Assembly: GCA_035306625.1 (NCBI GenBank)
Contig: DATGNS010000143.1
Location: 1 to 11,863, forward strand
Direction: 5' to 3'
DNA length: 11,863 bases
From: Serpens sp035306625
GTDB taxonomy: Bacteria > Pseudomonadota > Gammaproteobacteria > Pseudomonadales > Pseudomonadaceae
The notes beneath the pieces are model-generated. The model ran no database searches and had not been told where the DNA came from. It worked only from the letters and a program-made list of their open reading frames with translations. The position numbers were made by a program, and so were the translations under genes. This document shows, one piece after another, positions 1-4,964 of the stretch. Numbering within the stretch: position 1 is the stretch's first letter; every line of letters begins with the position of its first letter.

Positions 1-1
1 C

Positions 2-46
2 GGTTACTTCTTCTACGGGTATTGGTTTAGCCACTCCGGCGTCTGA
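2..46 (+). CDS. Aromatic-rich leader peptide 1 (5' end outside window)
   Basis: The visible part reads GYFFYGYWFSHSGV and then TGA at 44-46; the start codon lies upstream of the window. Seven of the first nine visible residues are Tyr, Phe or Trp, which is the hallmark of an attenuator leader peptide such as PheL or PheM of enteric bacteria. An intrinsic terminator follows 50 bases after the stop, and the next large gene encodes DAHP synthase, so the context fits control by aromatic aminoacyl-tRNA supply. The leader itself can fold: bases 17-25, covering the Gly-Tyr-Trp codons, pair with 43-51 over nine positions, two of them G-U. I infer ribosome stalling here when charged tRNA-Tyr, -Phe or -Trp is short. 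The alternative is the tail of an unrelated upstream gene, which the composition makes unlikely. Confidence 0.72.
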   Translation, partial: GYFFYGYWFSHSGV

Positions 47-54
47 TACCCAGC

Positions 55-79
55 AGGCGCCCGGTACACAGGGTCGCCT
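55..79 (+). promoter_or_regulatory. Candidate pause/anti-antiterminator hairpin of attenuator 1
   Basis: Bases 55-62 (AGGCGCCC) pair with 71-79 (GGGTCGCCT) over eight positions with one bulged T. The same right arm (71-78) can instead pair with 109-116 at seven of eight positions. That would break the top of the terminator at 96-129, as expected of an antiterminator. The structures are read by eye; no free energies were calculated. Confidence 0.4.
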
Positions 80-95
80 ACCGCAACGTTTCACG

Positions 96-136
96 AAAAC
101 CCCCGGTCGGCAACCCGACCGGGGGTTTTGTTTTTT
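96..136 (+). terminator. Intrinsic terminator (attenuator 1)
   Basis: A perfect 15-bp stem joins 96-110 (AAAACCCCCGGTCGG) to 115-129 through the tetraloop CAAC, followed by one G and six T at 131-136. It is a textbook Rho-independent terminator. It lies after an aromatic-rich leader peptide and before the DAHP synthase gene, so I read it as the terminator arm of an attenuator. It could also simply end an upstream transcript. Confidence 0.9.
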
Positions 137-178
137 CGGGCCCACAAGGCCGTACCGACAGTTATCGAGGATCCGCAC

Positions 179-277
179 ATGTACCGTTACTTCTCTGCCT
201 ACCGCGACTACCGTGCCTTCTGGCGATTTAGCTGCGTTGACGCCGCGCATACACCACTCGAACGATCGACTCGCTAG
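179..277 (+). CDS. Aromatic-rich leader peptide 2 (32 aa)
   Basis: ATG at 179 is preceded by GAGGA (167-171) at a good seven-base spacing. The peptide begins MYRYFSAYRDYRAFW and ends at TAG 275-277. Residues 2-17 include four Tyr, three Phe and one Trp, so all three aromatic amino acids are sampled; the C-terminal half is ordinary. It lies downstream of the terminator at 96-136 and 43 bases upstream of the DAHP synthase start. Its codons 14-17 (TTC TGG CGA TTT, 218-229) are complementary to 309-320, directly before the synthase ATG. I infer a leader whose translation state controls access to the synthase ribosome binding site. No close relative is known to me, and peptide function rests on composition, SD and position. 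Confidence 0.72.
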   Translation: MYRYFSAYRDYRAFWRFSCVDAAHTPLERSTR

Positions 278-320
278 TGCCGGGCGGCGCCAGGCCGCCG
301 GCACGAAGGAATTGCCAGAA
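218..320 (+). promoter_or_regulatory. Candidate translational attenuator sequestering the DAHP synthase ribosome binding site
   Basis: Bases 218-229 (TTCTGGCGATTT) pair with 309-320 (GAATTGCCAGAA) over twelve contiguous positions, including two G-U pairs at 225/313 and 229/309. The right arm covers the end of the Shine-Dalgarno AAGGA (306-310) and everything up to the ATG at 321. The left arm is the Phe-Trp-Arg-Phe codons of leader 2. Nested inside is a hairpin of 277-288 with 294-304. A ribosome stalled on the Tyr or Phe/Trp codons would cover the left arm and free the start site; after complete leader translation the arms could re-pair. The pairing is seen in the sequence; the mechanism is inferred. 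Confidence 0.55.
277..304 (+). promoter_or_regulatory. GC-rich hairpin between leader 2 and the DAHP synthase
   Basis: GTGCCGGGCGGC (277-288) pairs with GCCGCCGGCAC (294-304) over eleven positions with one bulged G and loop GCCAG. It begins at the last base of the leader 2 stop codon and ends one base before the synthase Shine-Dalgarno. There is no T-tract, so it is not an intrinsic terminator. A ribosome terminating leader 2 would cover its left arm. Confidence 0.6.
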
Positions 321-1382
321 ATGAATGCTCCCGCTCCCATCGCCGAACTCAACGCAGCCGTCGCCCCGCGACGCATTGCCCAGCCCCTGCCCAGTCCCGC
401 CCTGCTGCGCCAGCGCCTGCCGCTGGAACCCGCCCTGGCCGCCCAGGTCCATGCCCAGCGTCAGGCGGTACGCGCCATCCTCGATGGCCGCGACCCGCGC
501 CTGCTGGTGGTGGTCGGCCCCTGCTCCATCCATGACCCCGAAGCCGCGCTGGACTACGCGCGCCGCCTGGCCGAGCTGGCCCCCGAGGTGGAAGACCAGC
601 TGCTGCTGGTGATGCGCGCCTACATGGAAAAGCCGCGCACCACGGTCGGCTGGAAGGGGCTGGTCTACGACCCCCATCTGGATGGCAGCAACGCCATGGC
701 CGAAGGCCTGCACCTGTCGCGTCAGCTGATGCTGGACATGCTGCAACTGGGCCTGCCGATTGCCACCGAGCTGCTGCAACCGCTGGTGGCCGGCTACTTC
801 GACGACCTGCTGGCCTGGGCCGCCATCGGCGCCCGCACCAGCGAGTCGCAGGTGCACCGCGAGCTGGTGAGCGGGCTGGACCTGCCGGTGGGCTTCAAGA
901 ACGGCACCGACGGCAGCCTGGGCATCGCCTGTGACGCCATGCGCTCGGCGGCCCATCCGCACAGCCATTTCGGCATCGACGAGCTGGGACACCCGGCCCT
1001 GGTGCAGACCGCCGGCAACCGCGACACCCACCTGGTGCTGCGCGGCGGCCACGGCGCGCCGAACTACGACGCCGCCAGCGTGGCGGCGGCCCGGGCGGCC
1101 CTGGAGAAGCAGGGCATCGAGGCGCGCATCATGGTGGACTGCAGCCACGCCAACAGCGGCAAGGACCCGCTGCGCCAGCCGGCCGTGCTGGCCGAGGTGC
1201 TGGACCAGCGCCTGGCCGGTGACCGCGCGCTGCGCGGCGTGATGCTGGAAAGCCATCTGTTCGACGGCTGCCAGCCGCTCGGTGGAGCGCTGCGCTACGG
1301 CGTTTCCATCACCGACGGCTGCCTGGGCTGGAGCGCCACCGAGGCGCTGCTGCGCGAGGCCGCCAGCCGCCTGCGTGGCTGA
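321..1382 (+). CDS. aroF: 3-deoxy-7-phosphoheptulonate synthase (DAHP synthase, class I)
   Basis: This enzyme condenses phosphoenolpyruvate and erythrose 4-phosphate to DAHP, the first step of the shikimate pathway, in the cytosol. The 353-aa protein has the usual length and aligns along its whole length with E. coli AroF/AroG/AroH. Landmarks are GPCSIHDP (66-73), EKPRTTVGWKGL (103-114), GARTSESQVHREL (170-182) and GFKNGTDG (191-198). Metal ligands correspond to Cys68, His276 (CSHANS), Glu310 (LESH) and Asp332 (SITDGC). I chose ATG 321 because AAGGA lies at 306-310 and homology begins just after; an in-frame GTG at 213 falls inside leader 2. Pseudomonads carry more than one class I paralogue, so the aroF symbol is by family. 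Whether allosteric control is by Tyr, Phe or Trp cannot be read safely. Two aromatic leaders upstream suggest control by amino acid supply. Confidence 0.95.
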   Translation: MNAPAPIAELNAAVAPRRIAQPLPSPALLRQRLPLEPALAAQVHAQRQAVRAILDGRDPRLLVVVGPCSIHDPEAALDYARRLAELAPEVEDQLLLVMRAYMEKPRTTVGWKGLVYDPHLDGSNAMAEGLHLSRQLMLDMLQLGLPIATELLQPLVAGYFDDLLAWAAIGARTSESQVHRELVSGLDLPVGFKNGTDGSLGIACDAMRSAAHPHSHFGIDELGHPALVQTAGNRDTHLVLRGGHGAPNYDAASVAAARAALEKQGIEARIMVDCSHANSGKDPLRQPAVLAEVLDQRLAGDRALRGVMLESHLFDGCQPLGGALRYGVSITDGCLGWSATEALLREAASRLRG

Positions 1383-1471
1383 GGGAACGCAGATACCGTC
1401 CTGGCTCCTGCCTCGCAAGCCAGTTCGAGGTGAAGGGCCGACCGGATTGAATACCCGTGGGGACAACGTCG

Positions 1472-1535
1472 TTCCTGTCCGCCGGGCGTGGCTGGGGTTG
1501 GGCGCCCGTCGGCGGACAGGAAAGCGCTGTCCGCC
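1472..1535 (+). repeat. Two mutually exclusive hairpins built from three copies of a 9-mer
   Basis: In the 281-bp gap after the DAHP synthase gene, TTCCTGTCCGCCG (1472-1484) is a perfect 13-bp inverted repeat of 1510-1522. The 9-mer CTGTCCGCC occurs at 1475-1483, inverted at 1511-1519, and direct again at 1527-1535. The last two form a second perfect hairpin with loop GAAAGCG. The two hairpins share 1511-1519 and cannot form together. There is no T-tract. It could be a REP-like extragenic repeat, a 3'-end stabiliser for the upstream mRNA, or a switch ahead of the next gene. I see no other gene or RNA in this gap. Confidence 0.6.
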
Positions 1536-1663
1536 CTGCAGGTTTGGTGACTCGTAGGCCGCCGCTGCGGAGGGCGCTGATGCTGCACCCCACACCATCG
1601 GTTGCCGCGACGGAGCGAACGGGGCACGCTGTACGCCGCTTCGCTTCCCAAGGAATCCGCCCC

Positions 1664-2335
1664 ATGCGCGACTACCCGTGGCTCCACGAATACTGTCTCA
1701 ACCGCTTCGGCTCCCCCCAGGCGCTGCAGGCGCGCCTGCCGGTGCCGCTGAGCGCCGAGGCGCTGCGGGCCGTGCCGGATGATCGCTACCTGTCGCAGAT
1801 CAGCCTGCGCATCTTCCGCGCCGGCCTCAAGCACAGCCTGGTGGACGCCAAGTGGCCGGCCTTCGAGGAGGCGTTCTTCGGTTTCGTGCCGGAAAAGGTG
1901 GTGCTCATGGGCAGCGAGCATCTGGAACGGCTGATGGGCGACACCCGCCTGATCCGCCACGCCGGCAAGCTGGCCAGCGTGCCGCGCAACGCGCAGATGG
2001 TGCTGGAGATCACCCGCCGGCACGGCAGTTTCGGTGCCTTCCTGGCCGACTGGCCGGTGGAGGACATCACCGGCCTGTGGCGCTATCTGGCGAAGGAGGG
2101 CAACCAGCTGGGCGGCCTGTCGGCGCCGCGTCTGCTGCGCATGGTGGGCAAGGACACCTTCATTCCCAGCGAGGACGTGGTGGCGGCCCTGAAGGCCCAG
2201 GGCATCATTGATCGGGCGCCGACCAGCCAGCGTGACCTGGCGGCGGTGCAGGCGGCCTTCAACCGCTGGCGGGAGCAGAGCGGACGCCCGCTGTGCCAGC
2301 TGTCGATGATGCTGGCCCATACCGTCAATCACTGA
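1664..2335 (+). CDS. Tag-like DNA-3-methyladenine glycosylase I family protein, divergent
   Basis: The 223-aa product resembles the helix-hairpin-helix glycosylase Tag in its core: a helix ending AGL (53-55), then WPAFEEAFFGF (64-74), then LIRHAGKLASVPRNA (96-110), which parallels the IIRHRGKI motif of E. coli Tag. Tag removes 3-methyladenine from alkylated DNA. By the AGL anchor, the base-recognising Glu38 of E. coli Tag corresponds to Arg49 here and Trp46 to His57, and the Cys/His zinc site of Tag (Cys4, His17, His175, Cys179) is not evident. Substrate and even activity are therefore uncertain. ATG 1664 is chosen for the AAGGAA Shine-Dalgarno at 1650-1655. In-frame GTG 1457 would add 69 residues of non-homologous, repeat-derived sequence. 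It may be transcribed on its own or by read-through from the synthase gene. Confidence 0.75.
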   Translation: MRDYPWLHEYCLNRFGSPQALQARLPVPLSAEALRAVPDDRYLSQISLRIFRAGLKHSLVDAKWPAFEEAFFGFVPEKVVLMGSEHLERLMGDTRLIRHAGKLASVPRNAQMVLEITRRHGSFGAFLADWPVEDITGLWRYLAKEGNQLGGLSAPRLLRMVGKDTFIPSEDVVAALKAQGIIDRAPTSQRDLAAVQAAFNRWREQSGRPLCQLSMMLAHTVNH

Positions 2336-2396
2336 AGGCGGCGCATCGGGGGCGATGGGCTACGCGCTTCGGTCAAATGCCGCTCATCGATAGTTT

Positions 2397-2425
2397 TTGA
2401 AAATCGATTCTGCTCTAGGCATAGT
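2397..2425 (+). promoter_or_regulatory. Candidate sigma-70 promoter for the first NlpC/P60 gene
   Basis: TTGAAA (2397-2402) is followed after 17 bases by CATAGT (2420-2425), four of six matches to the -10 consensus. Transcription would start near 2432, about 25 bases before the chosen ATG. The local AT-richness contrasts with the flanking coding DNA. Confidence 0.5.
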
Positions 2426-2456
2426 CGCGCCCATCATTTTTTCCATCGTGAACGCC

Positions 2457-3077
2457 ATGCCACGTTGTCTCGCCCCCATCGTGCTCCTTGCCGTCGCGCT
2501 GCTTGCCGGCTGCGCCAGCACGCCGACTGCCTCCATGACCGCCGGCCCGGAGCAGGCCGCCCTGCAGCGGAGCCACGTCCAGCTGGCGAATCTTGAGGCC
2601 GAACTGGATGCGCTGCGCCAGGCCGATCTGCTGCAGCAACGTCACGAGGCCCGGGTGGAGCGCCTGCTGGAGCGCGGCCTGGAACTGGTCGGCACCCGCT
2701 ACCGCTACGGTGGCAGCTCGGCGCGCACGGGCTTCGATTGCAGCGGCTTCATCGGCTACCTGTTCCACAACGAGGCCGGCATCCGCCTGCCGCGCTCCAC
2801 GAGGCAGATGATCCGCTACGACGCGCCGACCGTGGAGCGCGATGCCCTGCAGCCGGGCGACATCCTGTTCTTCAGCACCCGCCGCAAGGGGCGGGTTGAT
2901 CATGCCGGCATCTACATCGGTGATGGTCGCTTCATCCATTCGGCCAGTCGCCGCAGCGGCGTCCGGGTCGATCGCCTGGATGAAGGCTACTGGGCGCCGC
3001 GCTACCTGCAGGCCAAGCGGGTGCTGGACAGCGAACCGCAGAACCTGAACCTGGCGCGCCTGGCGGACGACTACTGA
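2457..3077 (+). CDS. NlpC/P60 family lipoprotein (peptidoglycan endopeptidase), first of tandem pair
   Basis: The 206-aa protein starts with a lipoprotein signal (basic start, hydrophobic LAPIVLLAVALLA, lipobox LAGC with Cys19). After Cys19 comes Ala, not Asp, so outer-membrane anchoring is expected. A Gln/Glu/Arg-rich, probably coiled-coil stretch (31-76) leads into a C-terminal NlpC/P60 domain (77-190). Catalytic residues are Cys95 in FDCSGF, His149 in DHAGIYIG and His161 in FIHSAS. Members of this family, such as MepS (Spr), cut peptide stems or cross-links in the cell wall. No clear Shine-Dalgarno precedes ATG 2457; GTG 2448 in the same frame is an alternative adding three residues. A second NlpC/P60 lipoprotein follows 118 bp downstream. 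From memory, P. aeruginosa has a similar tandem pair (PA1198/PA1199) degraded by the CtpA protease; orthology is not tested here. Confidence 0.88.
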   Translation: MPRCLAPIVLLAVALLAGCASTPTASMTAGPEQAALQRSHVQLANLEAELDALRQADLLQQRHEARVERLLERGLELVGTRYRYGGSSARTGFDCSGFIGYLFHNEAGIRLPRSTRQMIRYDAPTVERDALQPGDILFFSTRRKGRVDHAGIYIGDGRFIHSASRRSGVRVDRLDEGYWAPRYLQAKRVLDSEPQNLNLARLADDY

Positions 3078-3195
3078 GCGGCTTCCGGGCTCCGTACGAA
3101 AAGTCGAGAAGCGTAGACGCAGAGCCTGGCGCCGGGTTGCTCCGGGGCGCGGCGCAGGGCAAAGTGAAGGGCGCCGTCCGTCGAGGAGCCGCCCC

Positions 3196-3708
3196 ATGCC
3201 CATTTCCCGCCATCTGCCGCTGCTCCTGCTGGTCGGCCTGCTGGCCGCCTGCAGCTCCCATCAGCCGGATTCCGGCGTTCGCTACACCTCCCGCGCCGCC
3301 TCGGCGCAGCCCAGCGACGTGCTGTTTCGCGCCATCGGCCTGGTGGGAACACCCTATCGCTGGGGCGGCAACACCCCGGAGAGCGGCTTCGACTGCAGCG
3401 GCCTGATCGGCTTCGTCTATCGCGACGCGGCCGGCATCCTGCTGCCGCGCACCACCCAGCAACTGGGTGAGCTGCGCTTGCCGCAGGTCAAGCGCCAGGC
3501 CCTGCAGCCGGGCGACCTGGTGTTCTTCGCCACCAGTGGCTGGGGCAGGATCAGTCATGCGGGCATCTATGTGGGCGAGGGGCGCTTCGTGCATGCCCCT
3601 TCCACCGGCGGCACCGTGCGCCTGGACAGCCTCTCCAATCGCTACTGGTCCAAGGCCTATGTGGGCGCGAAACGGGTAATTGACGACAAAGAACTGGCGC
3701 ATCGCTGA
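3196..3708 (+). CDS. NlpC/P60 family lipoprotein (peptidoglycan endopeptidase), second of tandem pair
   Basis: The 170-aa protein has a lipoprotein signal with lipobox LAAC (Cys19), a short linker, and an NlpC/P60 domain from about 45 to 162. Catalytic Cys67 lies in FDCSGL, His121 in SHAGIYVG and His133 in FVHAPS. Ser follows the lipid Cys, consistent with outer-membrane sorting. The start has a strong Shine-Dalgarno GAGGAG (3183-3188). It lacks the coiled-coil region of its upstream neighbour but shares the catalytic core (YRWGG/YRYGG, LQPGDxxFF, WxxxYxxAKRV), so the pair probably arose by duplication. It may be co-transcribed from the promoter at 2397-2425; I see no convincing promoter or terminator in the 118-bp gap between them. 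The substrate is presumably the peptide part of peptidoglycan. Confidence 0.9.
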   Translation: MPISRHLPLLLLVGLLAACSSHQPDSGVRYTSRAASAQPSDVLFRAIGLVGTPYRWGGNTPESGFDCSGLIGFVYRDAAGILLPRTTQQLGELRLPQVKRQALQPGDLVFFATSGWGRISHAGIYVGEGRFVHAPSTGGTVRLDSLSNRYWSKAYVGAKRVIDDKELAHR

Positions 3709-3770
3709 ATATGCGACCAATGATGTAGCATTCAGGCCATCGATCGAATGGTATTAATTTGCCATGACTT

Positions 3771-3776
3771 TATAAT
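3771..3776 (+). promoter_or_regulatory. Candidate -10 element for the CobT-like gene
   Basis: A perfect TATAAT lies in an AT-rich stretch of an otherwise GC-rich region. No good -35 is visible; TGGTAT at 3749-3754 is at 16-base spacing. Transcription would start near 3783 and give an untranslated leader of about 80 bases. Confidence 0.45.
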
Positions 3777-3786
3777 GCGCCCGGCA

Positions 3787-3842
3787 TCGCCAGTCGGCGA
3801 GTCCTGCCCTAGGTAGAAGTGACCGTTCACGGCGTCGTGAAC
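3787..3842 (+). promoter_or_regulatory. Two small hairpins in the 5' leader of the CobT-like gene
   Basis: TCGCC (3787-3791) pairs with GGCGA (3796-3800) around the loop AGTC, and GTTCACG (3825-3831) pairs perfectly with CGTGAAC (3836-3842) around GCGT. The second hairpin ends six bases before the Shine-Dalgarno AAGGAG (3849-3854). The bases 3792-3808 resemble the B12-box of cobalamin riboswitches, with one insertion and mismatches. The rest of that riboswitch is absent. Confidence 0.4.
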
Positions 3843-3861
3843 CCCCACAAGGAGCCGCCTC

Positions 3862-4950
3862 ATGAGCCTGTTCTGGTGGCAGGAACCCTGTCAGTCGCTT
3901 GACCACATCGCCCTGCGCAAGGCCACCGAGCGCCAGCGTCGCCAGCTCAAGCCGGCCCGTGCCCTGGGCCGCCTGGAGCCCTTCCTTGTGCAGCTCGCCG
4001 CCCAGCAGGGCCGCGAGAAGCCCCAGCTGTCCCGCCTGGGCTGTTCCCTGTTCGTTGCCGACCATGGCGTCGCCGAGGTGGGCGTCTCCGCAGTACCGCG
4101 CGCGGTCACCGGCATGATGGTGGGCAATGTGGCGGAAGGCCTCTCGGTGCTTTCCATCCTGGCCCGCCGGCTGGGGGCCAGCCTGGAGGTCATCGACCTG
4201 GGCACGGCCCGGCCGATCGACAATGTACTTGGCGTGCGCCACGTGGGTCTCGGCCCCGGCACGCGCAATTTCCTCTGTGAAGACGCCATGACGCCCGCCC
4301 AGTGCATGATTGCCCTGGAAACCGGCCGCGAGGCGGCTGCACGCGCGCTGGCCGCCAATCTGGACCTGTTCATCGGCGGCACCCTGGGGGTCGGCTCCAG
4401 TGCTTCGGCCAGCGCCCTGGCCTGCGCGCTGCTGGGCTGCCCGGCGGAGCTGCTGGTGGGCCCGGGCAGCGGCCTGGATGCCGCCGGCGTCGCGCGCAAG
4501 CGCACCCTGGTGGAGGCGGCCCTGGAGCGACACCTGGCCGTGCTGGACAATCCGCTGGGCCTGCTGCAGAGCCTGGGCGGCTTCGAGATCGCCGCGCTGA
4601 CCGGTGCCTACCTGGGGTGTGCGCAGCTGGGCGTGCCGGTGCTGGTCGACGGCTTTGTCAGCACTGTGTGTGCCCTGCTGGCGACCCGCCTCAATCCCCG
4701 TTGCCGACCCTGGCTGCTGTTCTCCCACTGCACCTCCGAGCCGGGTCACTACTGGCTGCTGGATGCCCTGAAGGCCGAGCCGCTGCTGCAGCTGGACCTG
4801 CTGCTGGGGGACGGCAGCGGCGCCGCCCTGGCCGTGCCCATGTTGCAGGCCGCCTGCGACCTGCATGCCGAGCTTGCCACCCTCGACGAGGGCTTCCGTC
4901 ACTACCCCTCCGAGGCCTCCGACGCCGCCTCGCGGGCGGTCAACGGCTAG
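3862..4950 (+). CDS. CobT-like nicotinate-nucleotide phosphoribosyltransferase family protein with altered catalytic residues
   Basis: CobT transfers phosphoribose from nicotinate mononucleotide to dimethylbenzimidazole to build the lower ligand of cobalamin. The 362-aa product lines up with Salmonella CobT almost without gaps: LGRLE (35-39), ADHGV (66-70), GGFEIAALTG (239-248), LVDGF with Asp263, Lys213, and SGAALAVPMLQAAC (319-332). Yet the two glutamates reported as important in Salmonella CobT, Glu174 and Glu317, are Thr174 (GGTLG) and Asp317 (LGDGSG) here. The KPPGSLGRLE loop is KPARALGRLE, and the Gly-rich nucleotide loop is rewritten (GPGSGLDAAG). No other cob gene is in the window. 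It may be a paralogue with another base or substrate, or a weak enzyme. ATG 3862 has AAGGAG seven bases upstream. It converges with cpxA across only 14 bp. Confidence 0.8.
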   Translation: MSLFWWQEPCQSLDHIALRKATERQRRQLKPARALGRLEPFLVQLAAQQGREKPQLSRLGCSLFVADHGVAEVGVSAVPRAVTGMMVGNVAEGLSVLSILARRLGASLEVIDLGTARPIDNVLGVRHVGLGPGTRNFLCEDAMTPAQCMIALETGREAAARALAANLDLFIGGTLGVGSSASASALACALLGCPAELLVGPGSGLDAAGVARKRTLVEAALERHLAVLDNPLGLLQSLGGFEIAALTGAYLGCAQLGVPVLVDGFVSTVCALLATRLNPRCRPWLLFSHCTSEPGHYWLLDALKAEPLLQLDLLLGDGSGAALAVPMLQAACDLHAELATLDEGFRHYPSEASDAASRAVNG

Positions 4951-4964
4951 GGCGTCCGGCCCGA

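Noticed and set aside
213..320. Upstream GTG start extending the DAHP synthase by 36 residues
   Set aside because: The extension has no homology, lies inside leader 2 in another frame, and ATG 321 has its own Shine-Dalgarno and the usual family N-terminus.
228..1598. A 456-codon open frame antisense to the DAHP synthase
   Set aside because: It is a shadow of the GC-biased synthase codons, with no recognisable domain and no convincing start signal.
1457..1663. GTG start giving a 292-residue Tag-like protein
   Set aside because: The extra 69 residues come from the hairpin-repeat region and show no similarity to the family; ATG 1664 has a good Shine-Dalgarno.
1383..1663. A tRNA or other structured RNA gene in the gap after the DAHP synthase
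   Set aside because: A GTTCGA occurs at 1422-1427, but there is no cloverleaf, anticodon arm or acceptor pairing around it.
3600..3810. A complete cobalamin riboswitch upstream of the CobT-like gene
   Set aside because: Only a degenerate B12-box-like stretch is present. The conserved GGGAA and GCCACTG elements are missing, and most of the needed space is coding sequence or lies before the candidate promoter.
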